A stretch of 64,000 bases of DNA from Anolis sagrei (Eukaryota; Chordata; Lepidosauria; Squamata; Anolidae): the NCBI RefSeq assembly GCF_037176765.1, contig NC_090027.1, positions 30,756,349-30,820,348 of the forward strand. Reading direction: 5' to 3'. Under the pieces are notes generated by a model. The model was not told the origin of the DNA. It saw only the letters and a program-made list of their open reading frames with translations, and ran no database searches. Every line of letters starts with the position of its first letter. Positions within the stretch are counted from its first letter, which is position 1. A program made the translations under genes and the position numbers. Of the stretch, positions 32,587-44,423 are shown piece by piece.

Positions 32587-32802
32587 GCCTACATACCCGG
32601 ACATCACCACATCTTGTCTGGTTTTGGAAGCTAAATTGGTTAGTACTTGCATGGAAACCAACACTGAATATCAAGTGCTGTAAGCTCTATTTCAGAGGAA
32701 GAAACTGTCAAAACCACTTTTAAGTATTCCTTGCCTAAGGAAACCTTATGAAAATTCATGGGGTTGGCATAAGTCAACAGGAAACTTGAACACACACACA
32801 CA
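32587..32802 (+). mobile_element. 5S-rRNA-derived SINE
   Basis: The first 100 bases align with vertebrate 5S rRNA: GCCTACATACCCGGACATCA, CATCTTGTCTGGTTTTGGAA, GCTAAATTGGTTAGTACTTG, CATGGAAACCAACACTGAAT, AAGTGCTGTAAGCT. The internal control region (AGCTAA...GGTTAGTACTTG.ATGG..ACC) is recognisable but mutated. A body ending CATAAGTCAACAGGAAACTT and (CA)n follows, shared with 27410-27555. It is a SINE3-type retroposon, not a working 5S gene. Confidence 0.85.
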
Positions 32803-33456
32803 TATATAGGATTTATAGGATTACATGCTCAGCTTCCAACATTAGTCACCTTTCATAAGCAGAATATGATGGGACAGGCACTCATTTCACTCTCAGCATT
32901 TAGATTCTCAGAGATATGCTAACGCCGAAGATAGGAATTTCATTTAAAAACAAAGCAAAACTGCTGTCACGGCTAACAGATATCGATAGAACTGTCTGAA
33001 AAATTTGTGAAATTCATGTTTAAAGCCTATCCAGTTACTGGCAAGCACAGCATCTTATGAAAACTGAATTCCAATCAGCAAAACAAACATTAATTATTAT
33101 GTCTGCAACTACCATTTGTATTTGTACAGAACAGAAACGTTATTTTGTCATTGCATATCTATAGGCGGAAATGAGGGCAGTGAATAGAAGAAAGGTGAGA
33201 GATTGTGACAGAAACAAGCCAAAAACACGGTTGTGCATTTGAAAGAGGTAAATTTTCCAGGTGCATATGCAAATGGTCACCCAGTCCATGAATTCACATT
33301 TTGTACAAAACAATATTTCACTTTAAACAATAACGAACAATATTATTATAATAAATTAACTTATTAAAGTCTCTAATTCCAATATAGATTAGACCCTGCC
33401 TTCTGTTTCCCCTTTCCATCTCTCAGATCTACCAGTGTTGCCTTTAGAAGCACTAC
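32803..33456. other. No gene seen
   Basis: AT-rich, no repeat signature. Words such as ATTAATTATT and CAATATTATTATAATAAATT reflect composition. Confidence 0.5.
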
Positions 33457-33632
33457 GGGTGCATCTACACTGCAGAATCAATGCAGTTTGACATCACATA
33501 TAACTGCACCAACACTCTTTTGGCAGAGAAGACAAAATACTTTGTAAAACTACAACTCCCAGGATCCCATCACATTAAACCATGGTAATTTAAGTGGTAT
33601 CAAACTGCATTAATTCTACAGTATCGGTGCCC
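33457..33632. mobile_element. MITE (family M1)
   Basis: GGGTGCATCTACACTGCAGA, ATCAATGCAGTTTGAC at the left pairs with GTATCAAACTGCATTAATTC, TACAGTATCGGTGCCC at the right. Interior AAACTACAACTCCCAGGATC. 176 bp. Same family as 23637-24753. Confidence 0.75.
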
Positions 33633-33974
33633 ACACTGTCTATGTAAGTCTCAGAAGAGTGTGAAAAAAATATGTTGTCTTTCCACTTGCACTCGCTGAA
33701 AACTTACCTGAACATCTTCTTTGCGTGTACTTGCATGGGAGGGCCTTTGAGATTCAAAGAAGTTGAAAATAGTAGGAAATGTCAGTGAATTCAATTTTTT
33801 TTAAAAAAAAATCCAAAGCTTACCAATTTGAATGTGTTAACTGCCCTTCAGAGATATACATCACTGTTTTGACTTTGGCTGGAGAATGTTCTTGTTGACA
33901 GGAACCTGCCCAGGTGCATCAGACAAAATATAACCATTATAATATTAAAGAGTATAATATAATATAATATTAAT

Positions 33975-34795
33975 ATACTTTAATATTAAAGCCTTGGTTA
34001 CATCCAGATTGGACTATTGCAATGCACTTTACTTGGGGGTGCCCTTGAAGATGGCAAGGAAGCTCCACCTGGTACAACAGGTGACAGCCAGGCTTCTTAC
34101 TGGAGCAAACTATAGGGAGCATAAACAGCTTCACTGGCTGCCGATAAGTTGCCTAGCTAAATTCAAGGTGCAGGTTATGACCTATAAAGCCCTAAATGGT
34201 TTGGGCCCTGCCTATCTTCGCGATTGCATCTCCCTCTATGAACCGGCGTGAACTTTAAGATCTTCTGGGGAGACCCTCCTTTCACTCCCACCACCGTCAC
34301 AACCACGAGAGTGAGGGCCTTCTCAGTGGTGGTCCCTCTCCTCTGGAATGCCCTTCCTGGAGAAATAAGACAGGCCCCATCCCCCCTCCTTTCGTAAGAG
34401 CCTGAAGACCTGGTGGTTCAAACAAACCTTTGAGAACAACTAGTTCTAGCTCTGCCTGAGATACTGTTGAAATAGGCCACATCTTTTTCTACCTATTACC
34501 CAGGTCCCTTTCTTCTGTTAGGCCCTGGAAATAAATGTACAGCCATAGACTCTACCTAATTTCCCAGGCCCTCTAAAATCGCATTAGCCCGGCCCGGTCT
34601 TTTAAACTGCCTTGAACAGTCAGGATTATTTTAAATATATGTGCTATTGTGGTTTTTAATGCTTATATTGTCTTGTTAATTTTATGTTTATGCTATTTTC
34701 TTTGTATGTATTGATTATGTTACTTGGAAACCGCTCTGGGGCCCCATTGGGGACATAGAGTGGTATATAAATAAAGTATTGTTGTTGTTGTAAAG
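33975..34795 (+). mobile_element. L2 LINE 3' end with (TTG)n tail
   Basis: Frame 33994-34251 encodes VTSRLDYCNALYLGVPLKMA, RKLHLVQQVTARLLTGANYR, KQLHWLPISCLAKFKVQVMT, YKALNGLGPAYLRDCISLYE. Decayed C-terminal blocks (VTPPLW, the LWNALP region) follow in other frames. The 3' UTR ends AAACCGCTCTGGGGCCCCAT, TGGGGACATAGAGTGGTATA, TAAATAAAG and TTG units at 34781. Several stops; a pseudogene. Confidence 0.82.
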
Positions 34796-36341
34796 AATAG
34801 AGCTATTTTACCAACTATAGTGGTCATGGAAATCCAGACTCCTGTGGTTACCTTCCCAGTTTCCTGTATTATCCCATATTTTTTCTTAGTGTGGTTGCCA
34901 CATGCTAGTTCTTCAAATCTGAGCATTTAATCTTCGTATTATGCAAATAATAATATTTTATGATTATGCATATTGCTAATATTTTGCATTCAGATTATGC
35001 AAATTTAATACATTAATCATTGCATTTACTTCTACCACTACATTTCAACCGTGGTTTCATTTTTTACAATAACTAGTCTTCTGCTAGAACTAATAGAGTG
35101 ATTTTTCTATTTGATGGAACTTACCTTGTGACCTATTGCTAGTTCGTATATGATCTGGGAATTAATTGAAGGGGAGGAACCATGTTAAATGGCCTGGTAT
35201 ATTCTTGTATGGTAAGTAACAAAAATACCTTTTTTTATCATGCACTCTGAAAGGGTTGGTTTCAATTTGCTTTCGTTTTTAGCCATCCATTTTCTTACAG
35301 GTAGCAAAAAAAATGTGTAGGTGAGTAACAATGTCACTTGAAGCCCCTGGCATTTGAATAATAGAACCCTGGAGAAAAATGCTGAGGAAAAAAACAATAA
35401 TGGTACAAGAAGGTAGTTTTTTGGTGATCCTTATGGTGTCTTGCTTCTTGCTCGCAACTGAGGAATTTGGTGGAATGACTTGGCTAAACAGTTGCCTTTT
35501 TGTTCCATCTTCCATAGTACCTAGCTTGGCCCATACAGGTAGAAGATGTGGCACTGGTGACATTTTTGGATTAACACACAACTCTCTTCCAGAGTTGCAC
35601 ACCTGGTGAACTTATTGGGTATGACCTACTTGGAAATTGGCATTCTCAGTCATAAGATTCTGGATGTTTTCTGGATCATAAGGAGGATTAATACAAGCAT
35701 AATGTGTTTAGTATTTCTGCTTTGAGATTCTTTTTACACACACATGATAATTACATCCCAGTGCTGTTGTCATCTCCTCTCTTCTAAAAATGGCCCATTT
35801 GGCTCATTATTTCAGGTTTTCACCCACAGGCAGTGGGATAATTTTTCTGCTATCATGAAATTGAACTATTTTTTTCCCTAGACATCCAAGAAAAGGCATT
35901 TTTCCCCCAGAAAACAACAGGCTACACAGAAACTTCAAACACTAACACTTATTTTCCAGGGGTTACTCTACTTTACTGCATCTGTCTTCCATAACCCCAG
36001 TGGTTCCACTGTTTTTTGTGCAATCCTTCTGATGGATCTTCAAAACAGACGCTGGCTGCAGTTGACTCACTTACGTTTGCTGTAGATTTGAAACCTCAAT
36101 CCAGGAAACTGGAGACTTGTTTTGTGAGGACAAAAAGCTTTAGGCATGCCTTAATTAATAAAGTCTTTGACAAAGAAATGTCTTTTTTAGTCACTTTATG
36201 CTTACTCTGCCTGCAGAATCTTTTGTTTTTCAGCAGCATCAGCATTGAGAGGAAAGTAAAGCAAGACTGGAGAAATAGTATATCTGTAGTACACAATAAA
36301 ACAAAACTCATGTTGGGAAAGAATGGAATTCTGTTCTTGCT
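34796..36341. other. No gene seen; octamer pair at 34941 and 34997
   Basis: ATGCAAAT occurs exactly at 34941-34948 and 34997-35004 within a TTAAT-rich segment. Frames 35279-35602 and 35379-35609 overlap in opposite senses and have no recognisable domain. Confidence 0.4.
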
Positions 36342-36826
36342 GATCTTACTGTAGTTGGATGTGCCTAAGTACAGCAGCCAAAACAAAGAGTAGCTGCCTC
36401 ACAGCAAACAGAGAAAAATCCACCTGATCTTACTGTAGTTAGATGTGCCTAACTACAGTAGGCAAAATAAACAGCTACTGCCCCTCAGCAAACAGAGAAA
36501 AGGAGAGTGAAGATAAGCCCACCTGATCTTACTGTAGTTGGATGAGCCTAACTACAGCAGGCGAAATAAACAGCAACTGCCTCACAGCAAACAGAGAAAA
36601 GGGAAATGAAGATAAGTCTACCTGATCTTACTGTAGTTGGATATGCCTAACTACAGTAGGCAAAATAAACAGCAACTGCCCCTCAGCAAACAGAGAAAAG
36701 GGGAGTGAAGATAAGCCCACCTGATCTTACTGTAGTTGGATGTGCCTAACTACAGCAGGCAAAATAAACAGCAACTGACTCACAGCAAAACAGAGAAAAG
36801 GGAAGTGAAGATAAGTCTACCTGACC
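36342..36826 (+). repeat. 99-bp minisatellite, five units, dimeric pattern
   Basis: The marker GATCTTACTGTAG starts at 36342, 36426, 36525, 36624 and 36723: first spacing 84 and then 99, 99, 99. Units 2 and 4 have CCCCTCAGC and AAGCCCACC; units 3 and 5 have CTCACAGC and AAGTCTACC, so the array is built from 198-bp dimers. Every unit carries an 8-bp hairpin, CTGTAGTT with AACTACAG (the first has AAGTACAG). No open frame spans it in a way that suggests protein. Confidence 0.92.
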
Positions 36827-38510
36827 ATCTAACCCCACTTTTTATTTTTAAAAAATCAGTCTTGGATATTTTGAATGGTTCAAATTGTTACCTATTTACC
36901 CCAACCAGGTTATTTCATTTCCCATGTTTATATATTTAAAAGTTTGCCAAAGGTATTAAAGTACTCTTAATTTTTGTGGTGCGGGAACTTTGCCATTCTT
37001 TCCACATTAGTTCTGCCTCTAGAACCAAAATGTTTGTCGAATAAGTAATGCCTAGGAACACATCTACTTCATTAATTCAGGTTTATCTCTATGTTAGGTG
37101 TGAAATGTACCCCATTGCCTTGAAAGCACTTGAAGATGAGCCAATTGTTTCTCAAAAAGTACTGGGCAGAGGAGTGGCCGTACATTTTGCCCTACAACTC
37201 CACTTATAGAAGAGCTAGATGAAAGAATGAAGAAAAAGAAAGAAGAGAACGAAAATCTAGCAAGCCAGGACAGAAAAAGATCCAAACACCCATGGCATGC
37301 CTAAAAACTGTAGGAAATCCAGTAAAACCTGAAATGGATGGATTATAAATCCATATGGACATAACATCAAGATTCCCCAGACTTATTGCATGGAAAATGG
37401 GACTGAGGGAAGTCATGAATGAGGCAACTTATAATAAATATTGTTCTCAAATTATGTAGTGAGTTATATTAGTATCTTGAGCAAAGAACTTGCTGTGGGC
37501 CACCTTAATGAGTGTGACATACAAATGAGCTCACAGCTCTCTTGGAGAAGAAGCTCTATGTCAACAAAATCTAGGTGATTTCTTTAAGGGGAGCACATTC
37601 TCATTTCTTGTATGGGACAAATTCCCCACATATTAGATGATGGAAAATGAGCAGCACAACATAGCCAGTTTTTGGACAAAGTTATTCTCACTGGGCATGG
37701 TTAATGACCTTTGTGTCTTCTCTGTTGCTCACCCATCATAGCTAGAGGGAAGGCCACAGCCACAATCCGATCAAAAGTCTATGACCTGAAATCAAGGACA
37801 AGATGAGACAAAGAGGTTAACTCTCCCTTCCAGCACTACCATCTGAGTAACTATAAAGTGTGAGAAAAGTGATTGTAAAAATAAAAATAAAAATCCCACT
37901 TGTAACCTTTATATCTCTATTTCCCAGACCTCATTACATGCAGCTCTGCTTCTTACATTCAGTTCCGCTCTTGAAGGACACATTGCTGCTCTATTAACCA
38001 CTTCCCTGCAACCATTTCTGTCTGAAAATGTCTATAAAACATATGGTCACACATAACTGGTGATCCACAATATGTAGCTAGTCAATTATGTAGTATTACA
38101 TAACAAATGCATGACAACTCCCAGCCTCATTTTTGCAATCCTAGGAATGCTGACACACATTATTGGTGAGCTGTATTATTTGGAGATCATAACTTGTCCA
38201 TGGAAGCAATAAATGAATGGGGACTAATTTGTTATGTTTTAGCAATCCCAATGTTTTCCAAAAACTAACTCAAGGGTTAGACTATGAACAAAATCCTGCA
38301 TTGTTCAGAATAGAAGTTCTGCAGGTGGAGCTGCACTACAGCTAACCGCTCACCATCTCAAAGTCTGATGGTTTAGCTGTGATTCCCATCTTGTTCACAT
38401 AATGCAACCATTCCAAGACTGGTGGAGCAGACAGGAGAACCAGTGAAGTGTCTGGGCTGTACACCATAAATAGATGTCAACTAATATCGAATTCTGAGAT
38501 CTGTGGCATT
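36827..38510. other. No gene seen
   Basis: Apparently single-copy DNA with no terminal repeats. The purine-rich piece at 37215-37260 gives chance serine/phenylalanine frames. Confidence 0.5.
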
Positions 38511-38518
38511 TTTCAGAG

Positions 38519-38825
38519 CATTGTTTCTCAAACTCTGCTTTTCCAGGTGTTTTGAACTTCAGATCCCACAATTCATAATAGCTGGTAAGATAGTGGATTG
38601 TTGTAGGTTTTTCCGGGCTATATGGCCATGTTCTAGAGGCATTTTCTCCTGACGTTTCACCTGCAGGAGAAAATGCCTCTAGAACATGGCCATATAGCCC
38701 GGAAAAACCTACAACAACCCAGAGATTCCGGCCATGAAAGCTTTTGACAATAGCTGGTAAGATAGCTGGGATCTATAGGAGCTTGAAGTCCAAAATGCCT
38801 GGAGGAAAGAGTTTGAGAAATACTG
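38519..38825. mobile_element. hAT-like MITE split by a Penelope-like hairpin
   Basis: CATTGTTTCTCAAACTCTGC at the left pairs with GAGTTTGAGAAATACTG at the right. Flanks TTTCAGAG and CTCCAGAG (38511-38518; 38826-38833) match at 6 of 8. The middle is interrupted by the 38594-38748 insertion. Confidence 0.65.
38594..38748. mobile_element. Penelope-like hairpin insertion with 17-bp duplication
   Basis: AATAGCTGGTAAGATAG at 38577-38593 recurs exactly at 38749-38765. The insert has arms GTTGTAGGTTTTTCCGGGCT and AGCCCGGAAAAACCTACAAC and beyond, meeting at CTGCAGG (about 38661). The right end carries the extra terminal segment ATTCCGGCCATGAAAGCTTT. The arms match over about 65 bases with almost no mismatch, so it is recent. 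Confidence 0.9.
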
Positions 38826-38833
38826 CTCCAGAG

Positions 38834-39887
38834 GATGGTGTTATAGGGGCATCGCCAAAATGATTCCCCATCCCACACACTTTGCCAGTTGTAGAAGAGC
38901 CATTCATGGGACATATAATAGCAAAACTCTGAGTCCTAGGGGAATTTTGGTCAAGGTGGAAAGGAATGCCAATGTTTGTAACAACAAGAAAAGGAAGAAA
39001 GCAGGTATTCTTGGATTTGTGAAATCCTTTAGAAAGTATTTATTTTTCTGGAGCCTAGAAAGTGTTCCCCAGACAGATAGTAGAGATATGATTAGATATT
39101 GTATCATCAGGATAAGGAAATTCAGTATGACCACAATATTGAAACCAATGATATTGGGAGACTGAATACCAAACTCAAGGCAGAGATGTTAGCTCATGAA
39201 CTTAGGATTTCAGTCCAATGACAGAAGAGGGCAAGGATTTTTTTAAAAAAAACCAATGACAGGCAGAAAGAAGACATCTAGAATCAATGAAGAGTAAATA
39301 GGAGAAACATGGACGGGGTTAGCAAAATGATAGCTGGTTTGATTTTCATTACTTGTAAACTTCAATACAATGCACTATTTTACATTTCATACTATATTTT
39401 GGTGGGGAACAAAAAATTAGAAATCAAACCAATCAAACACACACTTTTTTCCTGCGATTTTCGGGATTTTGAAGCACCTCTCAACCCAACGTCATATCAA
39501 TTTATAATAGCCCCTATATGATTTGGAGGGTTTTGGTTTCCTCGTCATTTTGCGTGAATGTGACACTATCAATTCAGTTCTCATGTACTATTCACATCAA
39601 TGCTATTTTCTAAAAGGACCTCACCAGGACTCGTTGCTCAAATCTTGGTAGAGAAGGAACAAATAAATGGCATTGAAGCAAGAAGATGGTCTTCCTCTTT
39701 GAATCCTCAAACCAGAGCTTTTCTCCACCAAAGTTCAACATTTAATTGATGAATGATGTTGATGTATTAGCTATTGACAAATATCCCCTTTCACAACCAA
39801 TTGAAGAATCAAGTATCCCCAAACAGGCTGAAAAGCAATGTAGATTTTTAAAAAATCAAGTCGGAGGCAACATCCACTATTGATCTG
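38834..39887. other. No gene seen
   Basis: No repeat words recognised. Frame 38860-39165 (101 codons) has no domain or splice context to support it. Confidence 0.45.
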
Positions 39888-39897
39888 AAGACAATGT

Positions 39898-40091
39898 TGT
39901 TCATTCGTTCAGTCGTCTCCGACTCTTCGTGACCTCATGGACCAGCCCACGCCAGAGCTCCCTGTCGGCCGTCACCACCCCCAGCTCCTTCAAGGTCAGT
40001 CCAGTCACTTCAAGGATGCTATCCATCCATCTTGCCCTTGGTCGGCCCCTCTTCCTTTTACCTTCCACCTTCCCCAGCATAATTGTCTTCT
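39898..40091 (-). mobile_element. RTE-BovB LINE, 3' end with 10-bp duplication
   Basis: The reverse complement matches the 12920-13150 copy: GTTGTTCATTCGTTCAGTCG, ACTCTTCGTGACCTCATGGA, CCTTGGTCGGCCCCTCTTCC, CAGCATAATTGTCTTC. AAGACAATGT at 39888-39897 recurs at 40092-40101. The minus frame encodes the same MLGKVE...RGRPRARWMDSIL...VHEVTKS ending. Confidence 0.87.
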
Positions 40092-40101
40092 AAGACAATG
40101 T

Positions 40102-42404
40102 AGGCCACCAATTTCTGGTCTATTCCAAAACATCCATTGATGTGCATTTCTCTCAGTTTATGGATAGATATGCACATATGAACAAAACTAATGAGTTGAT
40201 TTCGCATATAGAGGTGAGAAATCTCCCCCCCCCCTCTTTCTCTTATAGAAAGGACACAGGAGCCACAATCCTGTTAGAGAGGTATGTCTTCATAACTTTG
40301 TTATCTGAAATTAGAATTAGGCAGTTCTATAATATCCATATCCAATAAAGGGCTGCTGTTGTGTTACTACAAAAGGAGCCAGCAAAGTGTCAAAAGTGCA
40401 TTGGGGTCAATATTCATTGAGATCAATGCACATTGGGGTTGTTGCACATTGGAGTGGATGCACAAGGATTCCATTGTGTACTGGGACACTAGGAATGCCG
40501 TTGTGCATCAAGACACTATTGCCAGTGTCCCCATAAAATAGCATAATGTACACTGTGATAAAGAATTCTGGGCATTATTAGTTTAAATTTCTTTTATTTC
40601 ATGTTTGTGTCCTTCTCATGTTCCTAACTGAAGCTGTGTAGAATAGAGAAAATGAAGCATGTGTATTAGTTTTAATAATCAATACCCCTCCTCATAGAAA
40701 TCCAAATCTGGAAAGAGACACTACAGAATTGTATATATTTTTTTCTTTTCTTTTCTCTTATTTTTTTATAAATCTCTTCAACATGTAAATAACCCACGGG
40801 AAGGCCAAGAAAAAGAAAGAGTCAGGAATTAATTACACAATTACCAATAAAACTCTACCCTTTTGTCTGAAAAGACCAATACACAGCTAACTCCATATAC
40901 AGCATGCAGTAATGTCAGAAGAAGGACCCGGCTGAGAAATAATGTGCTAGAATGCTAACAAATAATAATAATTTTATATATATACCTCATATCTGTATAT
41001 ATAGATATATATACCTCATAAAAAAGAATAAGCATATCCATCTAACTCAACATACAGTGAGCATCAACCTTTGCACTTCCAAATGGTATGAAAACAGCGG
41101 AAACCTCTCTTGAGCTTAACACCAGAACAACGAATGGAGACTTGATAATGCTGGTGGAGTCATTGCTTGTTCATTCTTGCATTCTCTTGCTTTTCTGGAC
41201 ATTTTCAATTCTCATCTAAACAGATCACACAAACAACTGGAGATATTGACCGTTCACCTCCTAGTTAAGAATCCCGCTATTCATTTTGTTTTTAATACTT
41301 AATAAACTTCTTTTCCCCCCATTTTTTGTTTGTTTTTGTATTTTTTTTATGAACTAACAGTTCTAGGCTCATATCAGAAAATATAATTAATAAAATTAAT
41401 AATGAATCAGAATCCCTTATTATCCATGATATCCATGTAGTACAATGAATCCGTGTCTTAACAATCAGGTGTTATTGTTGCTGTTGTTTTTCCTTCCCCT
41501 TTGCTGTCGCTTGTGGTTGCAATTTGCCAGAGTGGTTGTCATCTGTAGTTGTTGTGTTGTACTTTGTGATTAAAGGGATAACAGTGCAGTCTGTGAGAGG
41601 AAGAGAATCGGAGGACGAAAGCCATGACGTGTTGCGCACAAGGCAGCAGACATTGTAATCCTCCCAGAAGGAGAGTTGGGCAAGTTCAGAGGGAAACAAA
41701 GACAGGAAAGACAAATGGAGGGAAGGTCAGAAAAGGAAGGAAGGGGTGTAAGAAAAGGAAGGAAGGACTCAGGTATCTTGCTAAGATTTAATGTGGAAAA
41801 AAATGGGGAGCAATGGTCACTCAGCCAAATGAACTGGTAGGTCCCCAACAGCTGTATACGTGTCCATATCAGGAAAAATGGGGAAAAATTAGAAATAAAA
41901 CAGCACTCAGTTGTGTTGATACATCAGCAGAACAATATGGACTCTTCTTGTGTTTATTTTTTTCAAACTTCCTTTCTTTCTCCTCAAGATTTCCTCATAA
42001 TATACTCTCTTTACTATTCTGATTATTTTTTAAAAAATTTAATATTCTTCTTTACTTTTTCTTCTTTTTTTCCTTTTTTGAGTGCCACAGTTGACGGGGT
42101 CAAAACTTGAGCAGCAGGTGTAGGAGAAGGAAGGGGAACAGCCAGATGCAGACAACTCTTCTTGACCCACCACTGTTGCCATCATGCACTGCTCCAGGCC
42201 CTGTAAAACGATAGGAGGCACCATGTCAGCAAATGGGATCAACAATAATTAGTAAGAAAATGCCCCCCCCCCCCCACAACTGCCATCCTTGTAAAAACTA
42301 TTGCAATTTGCAAGTTGGTTTCAGTCTCACTCACCCATCCATAGCTCCAGATCCTGAGCAAAATTGAAGCTCGTTTTCGCACTCCATGAACCTCAACTAG
42401 AATA
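40102..42404. other. No gene seen; AT-rich tracts
   Basis: TATATATACCTCATA is directly repeated at about 40976 and 41007. T-rich runs at 40735-40770, 41325-41350 and 42025-42080. C-run at 42264-42276. Frames at 41472-42245 overlap on both strands and look like composition artefacts. Confidence 0.45.
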
Positions 42405-42416
42405 GCTATAGAATTG

Positions 42417-42646
42417 TATTGTCGAAGGCTTTCATGGCTGGAATCACTTGGTTGTTGTAAGTTTTTTGGGCTGTATGGCCATGTTCCAGAAGCATTCTCT
42501 CCAGTCGTTTGACCTGCAGCTCTGGCAGGTATCTTCAGAGGTTGTGAGGTCCTCACAACTTCTGAAGATGCCTGCCTTATCCGGTGAAACATCCATAGAG
42601 AATGCTTCTGGAACATGGCCATACAGCCCAAAAAAAACTTACAACT
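42417..42646. mobile_element. Penelope-like hairpin insertion with 12-bp duplication
   Basis: GCTATAGAATTG at 42405-42416 recurs at 42647-42658. The left arm has the terminal extension TATTGTCGAAGGCTTTCATG then GTTGTAAGTTTTTTGGGC; the right arm ends GCCCAAAAAAAACTTACAAC. The centre is AGGTTGTGAGGTCCTCACAA. 230 bp, diverged more than the 38594 copy. The long minus frame 42239-42799 runs across it by chance. Confidence 0.87.
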
Positions 42647-42658
42647 GCTATAGAATTG

Positions 42659-44423
42659 CCATAAAATAGAACACGGAAACAGCCTACCAACCTGAGTATC
42701 CCAACTTTTACATGAATCAATAGACATGCTTGATAGAACGGGCAAGGATCTGGAGCTGTGAAGATCTGAAGAGTGTCTGGATGGAGAACTAATAGCCAAA
42801 AAATGCAGAACTACAGACAGAGAAGCTCAGGATCCAAAAGCCCACTAAACCATCTCTGTGCTGTTTCTTTTATTCAGAGCAAACACACTATTTCAGAGCG
42901 TTTTCCCTCTTAAGTGGTCTGTTGGGTTGGAATTGCCCATTCCATAAGCAGCTGTTTCATATCAATTTGTATAACATCTGCCAAAGTACCTATACTGCCA
43001 TAACAACTTATCTCAATATAAATCAGAAACCAGAACAACCATGTCTGGCTTATCTCCGACATTGGTTGAGATCATTTCAGAGGTAATGTTCCAAAATGAT
43101 CAACAATCATGCTCAATGGGTTTCCCAGATAAAAAAAAAAGATTATCCATTGAGAACATATGAGAACGAAAACACAATAAGCTGAAAATGGTTGGCCTGG
43201 AATGCCCTGCTGAGTTTTCCTTCCAGGTTTGGACCATTAAGACATGCAGAGTGCTGTTATTGGTGGTGTTCCCATACCAGTGAAACACCTTTCTCCCACA
43301 GATTCCCCCAAATTTATTGCAGATGAACCATGCCTATAGTTGTAAGATTGGTCTATTTATATTCATAAAGGCTAAGCAGACATCGATGGGAAATAACCGT
43401 AGGCCTTGCATTTGATTTTCTAAAGATGTCCGAGCTCACCAAGCTATCTCTTCCTTTTTGTTGAACACTAACCCTGCGCATACCCAAATATAAATGGTGA
43501 AAAATGATCTTATGATTGGTATTCTATGTTCAGAAAGCTGAGTCCAGCACATCTTCTTTTCTCCTACTGAGTCCAAACTATTTTTTGTACTTTGAGCTCA
43601 GTTTGCACATAGACAATGAATGGAGAAAGTGGGAAGAAAAAAAAGAGAGAGAGACACTGGGGCATTGTTAAAACAGCTGGAAAAGTCATATGACAGAGGA
43701 TTAATCAGATTTGTCCCTGCCAAACTGGGACAGTGGGAAGATATGTAAAGGCGATGCAAGTTGTTTTAAATAAAACATTTAAAAACATGGATAAAACTAT
43801 TAAAATGTACAAATGATAATAACTAATACATCTCAGTTTTCAAAAAAAGTATGCCTTTTGTGGAGTATTTTATTACCACATTCATTTATAGCTTTCCCCT
43901 GAATGCCTAAAGGAATATGGATAGAAAACACCACATGAAGTATTGAGAGGCACCTGAGTATTCATATCTGCAGTAGGCTAGTGAAGTTCAGCTGAACCTC
44001 AATCTGTTTCTGCTTGCCAAATTTCGGGAGACCACCAAATTCGGCGGGTAGTCGAATATCTGTTTTCGGTCCTCAGCCAAAAAAAGGGGCTAGATCTGGC
44101 GGCAATGAGGAAGGGGCTTTCCAGGCTCCCCTTCCTGTCATTTTTAGGGCTATTGGGATGAAAATGACCACACTTGGAGGACACATCAACCATTGTTAGC
44201 CTTAAAAGTTTCAGAATCATTGAGTAATCCCCTGATTTTTAGGAATTTCTTTTCTTTATAGAAATAAAATCTCCTTAAAAATTCCCCAAAAGGTATCTCC
44301 CTGATGGCCCTGACCTGTACCTTCTCCAGAAGCAACAGCAGGGAACCATTCCTTCCTGCCAAACGTCAAAGATGCACTTCCACATCACACAGCCCTGTGC
44401 CCCACTATTACACTTTTTTCTTT
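42659..44423. other. No gene seen
   Basis: Unassigned. The block 44020-44100 (CCAAATTTCGGGAGACCACC, TCGAATATCTGTTTTCGGTC) has an atypical CpG-rich wording similar in style to 58382-58857 and may be repeat-derived. Confidence 0.4.

Noticed and set aside
32587-32686. Functional 5S rRNA gene
   Set aside because: Many mismatches including in the control region, followed by a SINE body and (CA)n tail rather than a T-run terminator.
36342-36826. CRISPR-like array with hairpin repeats
   Set aside because: The whole 99-bp unit is repeated, not a short repeat with variable spacers.
42239-42799. 186-codon minus-strand frame
   Set aside because: It runs straight across a Penelope-like hairpin insertion and its two target duplications, so it is a chance frame.
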